From assembly GCA_013397435.1 (NCBI GenBank), contig VZRG01001642.1, forward strand, positions 100,361 to 164,360: a stretch of DNA of 64,000 nucleotides. Direction: 5' to 3'. A model generated the notes under the pieces. That model worked only from the letters and a program-made list of their open reading frames with translations. It searched no databases and had not been told where the DNA came from. The position numbers and the translations under genes are program-made. Within the stretch, counting starts at the first letter, position 1. Each line of letters begins with the position of its first letter. Positions 28,001-41,362 of this stretch are shown here, one piece after another. This DNA is from Erythrocercus mccallii (Eukaryota; Chordata; Aves; Passeriformes; Dicruridae).

Positions 28001-31000
28001 TCTGGCATCAGGCCCTATTTACGGTAGAGCTGTCGGGGTTTCTGAGTGAGTGTCCTCAGTGACCACAGACCAAATGGCCACAACCTGCTCTACAAACAGT
28101 GCACTAAAGACCACCAACTTAGCATTCTTTTGCTTGTAAGCAAAACAAAACCTCAGTGACTTCTTACAATGAAGTCAAAATTTCCCATAGATTGTTTTTA
28201 AACTAGATCTGAACCCAGGAAGGAATGATCTAATCAACAGGAGTGAAGCAGTCTCTGGACATCTACATCTACATGAAGATGCTCTCCCTCTACAGTACAC
28301 ACACATAAACACATGTCCACAGCCAGGAAAAGGGGGACATGCCCTGTCGGGCCATCAGAAACAAGAGGCTGGAGGTCAGTTTCTTGTCACCATCTTGAGC
28401 AAAGTCATGGCAGAGCTGGCTTCTCTGGGGAATGTGTGGGTGATGTCAGCAGACAGCACAGCCCAAGGGAAGCACATCCACCAACCTGCCACCCAAGCTG
28501 GACCAGGTCCCATCAACTGCCTGTCAACAACAGGAATGTTGGGTGCCCTGGTACTTCTATAGGATCCCATCCAGGAAATCTGACATCACACTGAAGTACA
28601 AACCAAAGTTCAGTAAAAGGAGATGATCAGGAGACTGAGTAGAAAATCTCATGACTGAATTGAATAAAAACTGATACAGAAACTCCAACGGGTTACCCCG
28701 TAACTGAGCTCTGTGTGCATGAGGTCCCACCTTGCCCTTAGCCATCAGATATGGCTCTCTTCAGAAGCTATGTTAATTACTATTTTTAAAAAAACAACAA
28801 CATAAAACAAAACAAAAAAAATCACCATTTTCACAGCAATCTTTGCACTTAGGCATGTGCACTTTTCAATAGAGATGCTATCTGTCCTTGGAGGGTTCCT
28901 GCTTTTAACACTGATACCAGGACACAACAGTTCTGGTTTTTCTCTATGAGAGAAAATGATGATTTTGCATCATGGGGCTCTTCCTGAGGAGCAGCATGAT
29001 GGTGGAGGACTCCAAGAGTCCTGGCTCTGTGGCATGGTGCACAGGCTGGTTCATGACATGGCAGGGATAGCAGCCAGCTGTTCTCTGTGGGGGAGAAGGG
29101 GGCATCTGCTGTTCTCCTGGAACAGCCCAGACACGGGGAAAGAGCAGAGCCAGCCAGGGCCCCAGCTGGGGAGCCAACAGCACAGAAGGGAAAGCAAATG
29201 CCTCTCATCAGGCCCCAATTAGCACAAACGTGATTAGAGAGGCCACCTCCCCTGCAGGCTGCTGAATGCTTGGCCAAAGACAGCAGTGAGGGAGAGAGTG
29301 GGAATCGAGGGAGAACGATAACAGAGGGGGAGAGCTGAGAGGGAGAAAGGGATGGAAAAGATGGACAGCGGGGCTTGTGTGCTCTAAGATAAAATACCAA
29401 CCACATTATGTAGGTAAATGCATTTTAGCCTTTCCCAGCACAAAGATTTTGTCCAATGACTTTAGTAATCTAATACTCCTTACCTCAAGCCACACAGAGC
29501 TCCACTGAGCAACAAAGCTGTGTCTTGCTGGCAAAGAAAGCAAACCCTTGCTGCTATTGTACTAGAGAACACAGCCCCCGACCATTTCCATGTGCTTTGC
29601 TATCGTTTCTTGTGTTGAGCCACAAAGAACTCCATGCTGTGGGGCCAGGCTTCAAACCTGTCCAGTGTACACCAGGGCTGTTGGTTAGGCCATCAGCATA
29701 AAGCAGGACAAATATTGTTCATATAAATGGCATTCTAGTTTCCAACAGAAGGAAAATTCGTAATCATATGGAGGAAAATGCATTCTTCACTGAAGAGGTC
29801 AGTGTTGGCTTTGGAGGGTGGTGAGCCTTGTTAAGAAGGTGAGTGGGGGGCAGATGTAGACCACAGCCATCATGTGGTTCCCAGGGGTGAGCTGTAGTAG
29901 TGCTGTATTTATACTCACCAGCTAGAAACACAAGACCCTCACTAGGTAATAGCTCTGCTAGCAGAAGGATTTGGAAGTGCCACCATTTAAAATTATGTGT
30001 AAACAGATTTGAGTGTTCATTTAAAACATTGCTTATTATCTCTATTTCTTGTCTAGAAAAGGAAAGATTTTGTGCTTTTTTTTTTCCTGGCTCTGTAGAG
30101 CAGTATGGAGTTGGAAGTTGATTTTGCCAGCTGATATCCTTGTTGATCATCCTTTTTCAATCTCTAAAATCCTTTAAAACATAATAAGGCAACTTAGTGA
30201 CCAATGCATAATGACAGCCTTTTCAAAGAATTTTATAGAAGCATAAAAGGCAAGGCTCTGACATTGAAGCTCAGAGATGCAACCTCACATTCTGATGTTG
30301 TATCCATTTACGTATTCAGCATTAGGAATGCCCAGACAGTATTAACAAAACATAAACCTCTCAAATAAGACAACAGCAAACTAATGTGTGAATATTTTGT
30401 CTAGAGTACTTCTAAGCTTCTAAAAAGGTTCAATAAATATTAAATTATATTTTACTAATTCATTCACTTTAAATTATTTAAAAATAAAATATAATTAGTT
30501 AAGTAATAAGTTAAGCTCTTTACACTATTCATCTCCTTTCAAAACCCTTTGTAAAGGTTCACTGAGCATTGACATCTTTGACTAACTTGACAGGATGCAA
30601 GTTATTTTTATTTCTTGAGTGATTGTATCTCTGAGCAAACAAACCTGCCTGATGCTCTCTGTCCTTATCTCTGACTGAAGCCAGTGGGAACTTGAGCTGT
30701 TTATAGCTACACTGATACATAGAAAGCCTTCACTTTTGCATGAAAGCCTAGAAGAACACAATTCTTTTTCACCATCTTAGTCTATCCCTTCACCTCTGCC
30801 ATGCCTGCGTAATTTCAGCTGGCTGAAGCAGCAGTCTCAAGAAGGAAGGAGAGAAAAGCCAGGAACATTGTGGTCTGGCAGATGACTTTGGTTTCTCAAC
30901 AAGTCTGTGCAAGCGTCAAGTGATTCACAAATGGTTCAGCAAATGTTGTCTCTGCTGAAATCAGATAAGGGTCAGTTCCAGGCGCCACATGAAACACACA

Positions 31001-31690
31001 AAGCCTGAGCCAGTGCTGGGATTGCAGGGGCTCTGGTGAATGCAGGGTCCTGCTCTCCCCCCTGGAGAGCTGCCCCCGTTCCACAAAATATCTGCAATGG
31101 CTGGACTTTGCTCTTCCAGGCTCAGATGGGTTTAGCTCAGGAAAAGAGATGTGTTAATCCAAGCACTGCCCCATCTCCCCTCACCAAGAGCTGCCAGGGC
31201 TGACCCTGCTTGGTGCTGAGGGCCAGCACCTTGCACAGGGGCTCCAGGAGGCCCAAGAGGAGACTCCTACCTTGTGTGACCCTGTGCTTCAGTGCCTGGT
31301 TGCATCTGGCTTTTGCCTCCTGGGAAACAGCTTTAGTTCAGTCTGGGCTGAATGCTCAACACTACAAAACTGGATGGATCGAATTTGCTCTGTATTTGGG
31401 GTAACTGGGAGAACCACACAGTGCACAAACCCCCAGGTTAGAACACTTAATAATTATGGTGTTTTGGAAATATCTTTTCCCTGGTAATCCAGAATGCTGA
31501 TCTGAATTACCAGATTATCTGTTTATTCATTACTTAGTACCAGTCTTAAACCAAAGGAACAAGGATTTCAACTCTTTTATTCTACTACATAGTGCATGAC
31601 TTGAGTTTGTGTGCTAATCCTTATTTTCGTCCCTTTAATAAAATTTTTGACACAGATTCTGAACAGGACAATAGAATAATCACATACTTT
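22011..31690. other. Intergenic DNA, no gene recognised
   Basis: No recognisable gene. Open frames up to 185 aa (28849-29406 minus) come from biased composition: the plus strand at about 29270-29375 is a long purine-rich tract, which reads as Ser/Pro-rich peptide on the other strand. A/C-rich low-complexity stretches occur near 26560-26600 and 28785-28825. No RNA gene was seen. Confidence 0.6.
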
Positions 31691-31832
31691 CACAGAAACA
31701 CAGAATATTCTGAGTTGGAATGGACCCAGAAGGATCATTGATTCCAGCTCTTATGTGAATGACCCATGCAGTGATTTAACCCATGACTTTGGTGTTATAA
31801 GGACCATGTTCTAATCAACTGAGCTAATGTCA
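31691..31832 (-). mobile_element. tRNA-Ile-derived SINE with CR1 tail (TguSINE1-like)
   Basis: Read on the minus strand from about 31832, the first 70-75 bases follow a tRNA-Ile gene: TTAGCTCAGTTG (A-box region), TTAGAACATGGT, an anticodon-arm equivalent CTTATAAC, and a decayed B-box GGGTTAAATCACTG. The remaining bases, to 31691, match a CR1 3' end (GGATCATTGATTCC...TCAGAATATTCTGTG as decayed equivalents of the consensus). The same tail type is seen in the CR1 copy at 52328. This two-part structure is that of passerine SINEs mobilised by CR1 enzymes. The copy has many substitutions and no obvious target-site duplication, so it is old. It is not a functional tRNA gene: the cloverleaf is broken and the B-box is degraded. 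Confidence 0.85.
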
Positions 31833-31893
31833 TGTGAAAGAGAAAAAACACCACAACAGTTAAATCATTAAAATATTTTAAAAGTGTTTTTTT

Positions 31894-31907
31894 AGGGGGG
31901 GAGGGGG
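31894..31907. repeat. Poly-G tract
   Basis: AGGGGGGGAGGGGG between two T runs, about 60 bases from the SINE. Such G runs can form quadruplexes and are prone to sequencing error. Confidence 0.7.
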
Positions 31908-34900
31908 TTTTTTTGGTGGGTTTAGCAGATGGGGTAATGGAAGTAATTGTCTAGGAGAAATGTAAAATACTATCTGCAGTTACTCTTTAAGAACAAGAAA
32001 TGAGTTCTATTAGGCCTACATGACAGGCTCCCTCTCAGTTCAGCTGGTATTGAAATAATAGAGGTTCACTATTCAAAGCCAAAGAACAATAAACTGAAGT
32101 TATTTTTCTCTCCAGGGAAATCTCACTTTCAGTGGGGATAAATAATTACTTTATACTGTAAGTAAATAGCATATCACATTTATTTGTATATCTGTTGATT
32201 TTAATATTGCTAGTTTTTTTTTATTTTATGCCTAATGATGTAGGCAATTTATAGATCAGTTAAATACACAAAACAGAAGCCTAAAATCTATATAGAAAAA
32301 CTAAATGAATGGATCACATTAAGAATAGAAATTAAATAGGCATTCAAAAATATCACATTATCAACTATTATTTTTTTTTTTGCCTTATTTGTTTTGTTCT
32401 GCCAAATCTTATCAGTCTTTATATGATCCCTCCCCACAACACTATTTTTAGGTCTAGGCCGTAACCTGCTTTGGTGTCACAGCTGAGCCTAGTTGGAAAA
32501 AGAATTTGGACTAGATACCTGGACTAGAAGACCTGAATTCAACATGAATTTCCCTCTGATCCTGTGATTTATGCTGGCTCCACTTATTCCCCTCTGGAGC
32601 AGAAGCATGCCCATAGGCTGTACCTAGACTGCCAACACCCTCAGGACTTGGTCCTGGGCTGACCCCAGTGCCCACAGTGGACAGGGACACTGGAAAGTGA
32701 AAGCAGACCATGGGTACCATGTACACACTACTCCTAGAGCCCATCTACACCCACCCCACACCTCCCTGCTCCAGACTCCTCTGTTACTTCTGAGACAAAA
32801 TTACCACCTGTGGGAGTGGCTGAGGGCTTATTTTGTCCAAAACATCTGAAAAGCGAGGATTGTGCTTGTTTCACAGGATGAACTCTGTGCTGGAGATCAC
32901 ACGTTGCAATGCCTGAGGGTGTAGGGTGAAGGAGACTGAGGGCAGAAGGAACCAGACCTGGGGGAGCTCTCTCCATGTATCCCTTTGGACTGGCTCTGGG
33001 GCTGGAATCTGAGCAGCACCTAGGAGACTTGCCTGTTCTGGAGAAGGGTGACTGGAGGCTCCAAAGCAAAGCCAGTGCGGAAACAAGCGCTCAACTTCCC
33101 TCCCTGACCCGCTCACACCCATCACGTCACAACCCATCCCTTAGTTAGTTCACCACCTCGCAACTCAGGCTCTAGAAAAGCACAAATGGCCTTGGCATCT
33201 GCTTCAGAAATCCAGAAAACTTTTCTTCTTTTATATTTGCCTGTGAACGTCACCTTAGAAAGACTTAAACATATAGGTTAGTTTATAGAGAAGGTGCCAT
33301 AAATGTCTGTACCAGATGTACTTGTAAAAAAGGAAAATAACAAGAAATAAGTAGACAAATATTTTCTGACAGGTAAATTCCTGGATGGACACTGAATGAA
33401 TTCATATGGGATGAATGATTAAAATCTTCAACCCTTTTCTGCTCATTAAATCTACTCTTTCAGACAGGGTTTAGCATCTTGCTAGCACCTGACAAAATTT
33501 GCAGAGCAAGGGTGAACCTGTTCATGGAAGAGGTCTGGACTATTGTTTTCTAGAAAAACCTTCAAATAAGAATAACTGTGTGATCCTGTCCAGAGCAGCT
33601 GCTGCATCAGCATGATAAGATCTTACTGAATCTGTAATTTTGTTTAGTGTAGCTGTTGCAACATAAACCTAATGAAGCTTGAACACTGGGGCTTATGTTT
33701 ATTTGTTTTGTATAGCTTTGGAATTGATATAATGATACAGAACAGCTAAGCTATTTTTTTCTCTTTATCCAAGATGTTATTTAATCTTCAGAGTCAATCA
33801 GATTAGAACAAATCTGTTATAACTTCCAAGATAAATTCATGTACATCAAGAATTTGTAGTCAGGTCAGCACAATAGTATTGTGAATGTTCTTCTGTTATT
33901 ATGTGGACCTCAGGTGATGCTGGGGTGCATTTAGAAGAACTCTGAAATGCAAAGGGCAAGACAATGCTCAATTTCACCACGTAAATAATTGTCAAACAAC
34001 CCACTTGCAACACAGACATTGCCCAGCTTAGTTAAAACACAACTCTATTGTGTTACTCATCTCCCTAAACTAAAGCCAAAAATTATCAAATAGACTCAGT
34101 CAAGCTCACAATTAGCCTATGCATAGAACTGCTGCATGTCATGGTGAATATCTAGAGAAGGCCAAACAGAAAATTAATTAAATTTGTAGTGAGGATTCAG
34201 AATAGCATCTGTGGGCTCAGATTTGTTCTCTGATCTCAAGACTAAACCAGACGTGATTTGACAACATCTACACTATTTAACTCACTTGTTAGCCAAATAG
34301 GATAGCTGGAAATAGCCAATAGCCTGTGCTGATTCCCAAAACCTGGCTAAGGAGACATAGCCTATCTGTCTCCTCTGTACATAGAGACAGGGCAAGGTGC
34401 AGGCTCCCTTTTAAGCTTGAAGATATTTTCCTTTTATGTCTGAACTGTACAAGAGTCCTTTAGACAGTGACAGGACAAACCACCACACCTTCAGAGGTAT
34501 AGCGACTGATGACTATTAAATGTAAACGTTTGTCCTTGGCAGGGCAACTGTTTTGATAAATCAGTTCATTTTCTCATCTAAACTCTGAAAGGAGTTCTTG
34601 CATCAGCAAACTAAAGGAAACCTGAAAATACTTAAGAAAGGGGAAGCAAAAAAGCTGCATTAATACATACAAGTACATTTATCAGTTTTCCTATATTTGC
34701 ATATTTCTTGTGCCTAAACAGTAAAGAACCAATCACCCTTTGGAGTCCTTAACCTGTGTTCCAACAGCCTTCTTTAATTATCACATGTCCATCAAGAACT
34801 GAACTGCAAACCCACATCCTTAGGGATCTGCGAAAGATTTTAAGCACTGAAAAATCATAAAAAAACACAAGGTATCTGAGTGGTGAAAAGCACTGGCTCC

Positions 34901-36987
34901 TTCTGTGGAAAGGTTACATGCAGAGTTCATTTGCCAATGACTCTGCTAGGGAGACCATGCAAGAGCTCTTCTGGCTCCAAATTAATACACAGCAAGTACA
35001 GATAAAACACTGGTCAGTTCTTCATAGATTTCATAAGGACAGAGACTTAAATTTGTAATCACTTGATAAGAAAGAATGAACGGCTGCTAGCTGTATCTTC
35101 AGAGAGAATATAAGGAATCCTTAGGAAAGAAACATCATGATCTCATCCAATTTGCTGTTAAAATCTTAGACAGAAGATGACAGACTTCACGTGTTATACA
35201 TATCCATGCTTTCCAAGTTGTGATACTGTGCTCCTTAGGTGATACTTCCAGGGTTTTGGTATTTGACAGATGGGTTTCTTTAAAAATTAGGAGCTGTGTC
35301 CATCATAGTGTTGGACAAATTTACTGAGTTAAAAGGGGCTCTATGACGGTCATTCTCTCAAGGAAAATATGGCAACATTTCTGTCTTAATAGAAAGATTT
35401 TGATTTCACCACTTGTTCTAAAACATTTCATATACTCTACAGAAAAGGGATAAGACCAATAGGGAATGGGATTTCCAGTAGTCAGTGTCTGAATGGGGCA
35501 ACACTTGCATAAGCTGGTAGGGCATTCGGAAGTCTGAAGACCGCACTGAGTGTTGTTTGGTTCCTATGCATCACAGGGATTTTCAAATATGAATATATCC
35601 TGTTGCTTGATTTCTAAACTCAAGTCTGTATCACTGAAAATGAGAGAGCTTATAACAGCTTATGTCAGCAAGTATGGTAGAAGAGATTAAGTTTTCAGAC
35701 ACCATTCTGTGATTTGAATGCACATCTCCAGTGAACGTCTCAACCAACATTGAAGGTGAGACTTTTTTCAACCTTCCCTGTTTAAATCCTTCCACTTTGC
35801 AAGAGTAACTAAAAATGCATTAACTTCTCAGATGCATGCACACTAGATTACAGAATTAATATCTTCTGACATAACCTTCTGTGCATTTCTAATTAGACAA
35901 GCAAAATATAAATGTTTTCAGCAACAGAATCTGAATGACAATGAACTACAGACCCACATTATAACTACTGTGTGGGGAAGCAAGAAATCAGGTTTTGAAA
36001 GTTTGCTGCAAATCTGGGAGGGGAAGATTGTCTCTCATACTTGCCAGGTGAGTACCCCAACTACCATAGAAATTATATGTAACAGATAACCGGCAATTCT
36101 CTTTCACAAGTCCAATAATCAGTGACCTACCTGTGTGTGAATACACAGCAGAGTTCATGGAACATAAGTGTGCACTCTGTCTCTCACCTGCTTAGGCCCG
36201 TGGATAGACATGTACTGCCTTGGCACAGCAGCAGCAAAAACTTTGCCCTGACTGTTTTAGCCATCTGCCAGGCACGCAGACAGCAAAGAGTTGACACACA
36301 GATGGTGGAAGCTCCCTAAAACATCATGGATGGCTTTAAACCCTTTATAGGTTTTAGCTTTAGATTAGGTGAAAGGGCTTTTCTATGATCAAAGCTAACT
36401 ACACATGAGACTAGGCTAGCAGGACCTTTACAGAGGAAAACTTTGTGGATAAATATGCTGATGACTGCAGCACTGCTGCCTATAAAATTCATAAAGTATC
36501 CAAGAAGTGCCCTGACCCATCCCTGTGTTGGATGAAGTGACTGTGTATGAGCTTGGTTGGTTGGTAAAGGGTGTTGCAAGCACTGAGAGTCAGTTTTACA
36601 ACTGAAAGCTACAACTGGGCCTATGGGGAACACTGTGGGAACATTTATCCAACTCATACACAACAGAAGCAATAGTAAGAACCTTTGACTGAGTGCAAAG
36701 TTTATTTTAACACATGTAACACATTCATTCATGAAGTATCTCAATTCAAAATTCAAGGAATCCCTTTCAGGATCAAACAGAGTTGTTCCGGGAGTTAAAT
36801 TACTTATTTCCTTTACAGCACCATAGCTGTATTTTACTGTGAAAACTCTGGCTTTCCCCTACATTCCAAATTACTCAGTGAATTTGATCAGACAGCATGA
36901 TAAACATATCAGTCTTTTCATATCAAAATATTCAATCTCAATATTTTAACACACACTTAAATATGTTAGGGACCAAACCTGGGTTGC

Positions 36988-37009
36988 TTTTTTTTTTTTT
37001 TTTTTTTTT
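36988..37009. repeat. T22 homopolymer
   Basis: Twenty-two consecutive T, the longest homopolymer in the window. It could be the tail of a minus-strand retroposed sequence, but no parent sequence or flanking duplication is recognisable. Confidence 0.8.
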
Positions 37010-40000
37010 ACATTTTAGGCATGTGAGAGGCATATGAAAAAAAGAATTAGCGTAGGCTCAGATATACTGCAGGGACAAGAAGGCATAAAAAGGGAAGGAA
37101 GCATGCTATGGCTACCACCTTCCCCATTGTAATGATCTGGTGTAGTGCATGTTACATTTGTTCTCCCTTTCATCTCTTGCTTTCACTGTGATGTTCCATC
37201 ACTTTTCTCTTTGTTCTAATAAGGCTCCCCATATGTTGCCATGAATCACTGTGATGTAAATTACCCAGTCCTGTTGAGATCCATGATGGTTGTTCAACCT
37301 GGAAAGTGGTACACATGGGGTGAATTTCCAAAATTCTACAAAAAATGAAGTCCACTAATGACAACTATGAGCAAGCTGGATTGCCTTTAGGAGGAATATG
37401 TTTTTTGATTAAGATGACAAGCTGTTTAATGAAGTAAAAAACCCAAAATCACAAGGATGGACAAGGATGCTAAGAAATCTGGCAGTGGTGGGAGAGGATA
37501 AGAGAAAGCATACAAGTGATGTGGGTCTGCCTCTGCCATACAGTGCTGAAGCCCAGAGTCTTAAAAATTCTGCCTATATCTTAAAATTCTATAGGCATGC
37601 CTATATCTTCTATTGTGTGAATCTGAGAGACTTGGGACCGTCACTAATTTCATGCTGAAAGGCCTAAAATTTCCCCACTGGAGACAGCTGCTGGGAAACT
37701 CTTCATTTCTGTGTTGTGGCTGCTTTACAACCTCTCAATGCAGCAAACAGGACACACAAAGGCAGCACTTAGTGCCACAGTGGCAGTGAATCACCCCCTG
37801 ATGTGGGCTGCAACACCTGTACTCAGCACTGGGAGCTGCTGGGGGTAGAAACCTCAGTCCTGAGACACAGTTGTTCTGGTGCTCTCCAAAATGGGAGTGT
37901 CCTATTTCTGTTAGGGCTTGAGTTCCCCTTTCTCTTTCCTCCTTGCTTTTACCTTTCACTGCCACCACTTCATTTTTTCCCTTTGACCACTATAAATCAG
38001 AATGTCACTGACACTGGCAATGGAGTGGGAGCAGTGACAGCAATGATCGAAGCTTTGCACACATTGTACTGTTTGCTTGTAGTGCCATTGTACCAGTCCT
38101 GTTTCTGGCTTTCCTCTGGCTCAGACTCTAGCTCTGCTCTGAAAACATCCCTTACTAAAAAAAAAAACTCATTGAGAAGTATTTTTTCTTACCCCACATA
38201 AAATTCAACTGCTTTGTGTTTCATGATAACTTTAAATGCCAGCTGACTCAAAGGTGTTTTGTAGAATTCTCCTTCCATGGGAAAACTCTTTGTGTCAGCT
38301 CAGGCTTAGTGTGTGCAGGACTTGCCTCTCTTACCTTTGTCTGATGCATTGGTGCCAGAGGGAGGCTGATGGCAGCTGACTGGCTGAGGGATGGGTACTG
38401 CTGCACCCATTTTTATTTCCATTTTATTATCTGCAAGCCTGTTCTGGGACAGGAGCAAAGATGGTTTGCTTGGGACTCTCATAATACACTCTCTTTCTCT
38501 CTGCTTTCCAGAAGGAAGAAATGCAATGGCTCCCTTTTCTTTGAATACAGTAAGAATGTGTCCATAAATATAAGAGCTAATTCCTAGAAATACAAATATA
38601 AGTATTTCAAATCAGAGAATATTTTAAACAGAAATGCATTTAAGTTTTAAAATATGTGACCTAAATATATTTAAAATATCACTTAACAGTGCAACTGCCG
38701 TATTGATGTACCTTAGTAAAGGGAGACAGTGTTACAAAATTTTGTTGCTTGCAATGTTTTCTGACCCTGGCAAGGCTTCTTCCCCTTAAATGTTGTTGTC
38801 ATCACCCAGGATTCTCAGGGAAGAGTATCTCACTTATCTGGAAAGTCAGCTGGAAATTGCTGCTGCAATTTTTCATGAGAAATTTCTTGTGACATATACT
38901 TCATGGAAAATCAAAATTCGCATCAACTTTTGTCATTGAGACAAGGATGAAACTGGCTGGAAAATGAAAATATTCCATCAAAAGTCTTTCAGGCCTGCAT
39001 TTAAAGCCAAGGACATTTTAAGAGAAAGGAAAATATATCAAATTTCTTTAATGTTTTAAACCCATTTTTTTCCATCAAAACCAATGTTTTTAAATTGTTT
39101 TGTATATTAACTCTAAACACAAAGCTATTATCCATTGAGAAAAACTGTATAATGTTGCAGGGAGTAAAGAAACAGCTTTGATAAAGAAATGAATTTTAGT
39201 TGTTTAATAAGACTTCTCTTACTGATACTTGTGTGTGTTCATTTTTCTTATAATTTCAAATGAATGCAAACAAATGTTTTTTCGGGTTTTTTTGGTAAGT
39301 TCCTAAAGCTTCTACAAGAAACTAAAATTTGGAACAAACACAAATTAAAATGCATGGAGAAATGTGAATATGTGTTATTACATTATTCAGTGCCATAGAA
39401 GTCCAAGAAAAATGAAGGAAATGAGGCAGATTTGTCAATATAGGAATGAAACCTTAGTATCTCATTACTAAATTCATTACATCTATCAGCTTATTGCTCA
39501 GATTAATTGTCAGAAAACATCAGCTTTCTCTACATGCCTAGCATCCCATGAAGCATTTAAATATGTAATGATATTAACTACATCTTACACATCTGTGTAT
39601 GAACTGCTTTAACAGGAAAGAGTTCCCTAGTAACTGCGCCTAAACTTTTATTATTGTCTCCCAGTTTTCAAGAATATTGATTTTTAGTTAAGTTGTTATG
39701 TGAACCAGCTCTACTTGTATACCTGTAAAAAAAAAAGTTCTTTCCCAAAAACTGCACCCGTTCTACATATCAACAAGAATTTCACCTAAGAGATCTCAAG
39801 GTATGTCACGAATTCCAGTCATGATTCAGGCAAGCATCATATCTGGGATCCTCGCTGTGAACAGGCAGTTGTTATGTGTTATGGGATATCTGGAGTTCAG
39901 ACCTACACATCTAGAAACAAAGATGATGTATAATTTAAGGGGAAAATGTTTGCAAGAGAATACCTCTGTTTTGCATGTTTCTAAAGAAGGTCTTTACTGA

Positions 40001-40643
40001 AGAGCTAGCCCCAACTCTGACTCCAGGGTTGCTCATAACCCATCTCTTATCACAGTGAGAACCTTGCAAGTAGCAAAGTGGTGTACCCTGAAACTTCATA
40101 ACGAGGACAGGGAGGTTCATCTCTTCTTTTCTAAACTTGTTAACAACAATTTAGTGATTATAAAGATGAAGTATGAACCAATCATCACAAAAGCATTCTA
40201 GTATTCCCCCAGAAGTAATAGACAAACTAAAACCAAACCAAACCAGTAAAAAATATGCATTAAAAACCTTGCAGATATAAACTGGCTTTTGTTTCATGTA
40301 TTAGAAGAAAAGTTATCTATAATTCAGTTACTACAGTGCATCTCACATGCAATCACGAGTTAAAATTGGACCTCCCCAGGTGATCACCTATGATTTACAA
40401 GTCTAACTTTCAGGAGTTTACATTACAGCCAATGGCTCTGTCCTGCTTCTTTAGAATTGCCAGCCCCAGATGGGAATTCTGCCCTGTTTCTGAAGGGCAA
40501 AGATTTGCGACACGCAATTCAAACTAATGCCGTTCCACTGCACTTTAGACTTTACTCGTGCACAGCCGCAGCACAGCTGCAGGCCAGGGACAAACGTGTC
40601 CCTGCTGCTGCCGCTGCCCCGGGAAGGGCAGGATGCCGCCACC

Positions 40644-40698
40644 ACAGCTGGGGACACCTCTGGGGGCACAGCTGGGGGCACAGCTGAGGGCACCGCTG
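40644..40698. repeat. GC-rich tandem repeat, about 15 bp unit
   Basis: The unit GGGGGCACAGCT and its variants (GGGGACACCTCT, GAGGGCACCGCT) is repeated about four times at the 5' side of the CpG island. It gives a spurious Gly-Thr-rich frame. Confidence 0.65.
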
Positions 40699-41111
40699 TG
40701 CTGCCCGCCCGGCGTGCCCGGACTCTGCTCTGCCGCTGTGCTCTGGAAGCCCGTCCCGTCCTTTCCCGATCATTCCAAGGTTTCTCGCTGGAGCGCAGCC
40801 CCCGGCACGGCCGGGCAGTGAGACCCGCGGGGGAACGCACCGCGTAAAGGGCCGGGAAAGCAGCGGGGCAAGTGGTGCCCCCCGAAGGGGAAGATGCGCT
40901 AGGGTCTGCCGGGTCAGGCCCTCAAGCAGCGCCCGTCCCCACGGGGAGGCCCGGGAGAGGATGTTTCTGAAGGGAGCAAGCTCTCCGAGTGTCCCGGCGT
41001 CGGAGCAGGTGCCGCTCCCGCTGCAGCGCCGCGCCCCCGGAGCCCCGGCCGCCCCAGCGCCGCGGGAGGTGGCGAGGCCGGGCCGCTGCCCCCCCGCCGG
41101 GGCGGCTCCTG

Positions 41112-41153
41112 CCTCCTTCCCTCCCTCCCTCCCTCCCTCCCTCCCGCCCTTCC
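41112..41153. repeat. (CCCT)n microsatellite in the promoter region
   Basis: About seven tandem CCCT units flanked by imperfect copies, roughly 235-275 bases upstream of the FAM110C start codon. Pyrimidine-rich tracts of this kind are common in CpG-island promoters and may vary in length. Confidence 0.8.
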
Positions 41154-41164
41154 TGCCGGCCGGG

Positions 41165-41194
41165 ATTGGCTGTGCCTGCCGGCGGGCGGGCGGG
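41165..41194 (+). promoter_or_regulatory. Inverted CCAAT box and GC boxes
   Basis: ATTGG (41165-41169, an inverted CCAAT/NF-Y-type site) is followed 11 bases later by GGCGGGCGGGCGGG (41181-41194, overlapping Sp1-type GC boxes). With the ATG at 41388 this places the likely transcription start at about 41210-41290. There is no ATG between this point and 41388, consistent with a short clean 5' UTR. Assignment is by motif only. Confidence 0.55.
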
Positions 41195-41301
41195 ACACGC
41201 GGCGCCCCGACGGAGCGGGGAGCGGGGAGCGCGGAGCGCGGCCCTCGGAGCGCGCCGCCGCCGCCTGAGCGCCCGGGCTGTCCTACACCGCGATTTTCCG
41301 G

Positions 41302-41362
41302 TTTTCCTTTTTTTTTTTTTTTTCTTCTTTTCTTTATCCCACTTCCCTCTCGGGACTGGAAG
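41302..41362 (+). other. Pyrimidine tract in 5' leader, possible 3' splice site
   Basis: An almost pure pyrimidine stretch with T16 at 41308-41323 continues as CTTCTTTTCTTTATCCCACTT and then TCCCTCT. The first downstream AG dinucleotides are at 41361-41362 and 41364-41365, only 23-26 bases before the start codon. It may be an untranslated leader tract, or the acceptor of a 5' UTR intron whose donor lies upstream in the CpG island. Sequence alone does not decide. Confidence 0.45.

Larger units (their letters stand above)
31833..40549. other. Intergenic DNA upstream of FAM110C
   Basis: No gene recognised. Open frames such as 36316-36756 minus (146 aa) and 32734-33069 minus (111 aa) have no recognisable domain and no supporting splice signals. 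A more GC-rich patch at about 32550-33150 contains a CRE-like TCACGTCAC near 33122 and could be regulatory. A poly-G tract and a T22 run are listed separately. Long AT-rich segments such as 38600-39600 look neutral. Confidence 0.6.

Noticed and set aside
28849..29406. 185-aa minus-strand Ser/Pro/Leu-rich frame
   Set aside because: It is explained by the purine-rich plus strand at 29270-29375. There is no domain, no splice support, and other frames cover the same DNA.
31757..31832. Possible tRNA-Ile gene on the minus strand
   Set aside because: The A-box is recognisable, but the stems are broken, the B-box is decayed and it continues into a CR1 tail, so it is the head of a SINE.
36316..36756. 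146-aa minus-strand frame with a hydrophobic LLLLLL run
   Set aside because: A possible membrane segment alone is not enough. No family similarity was recognised and the length is within chance for this much DNA.
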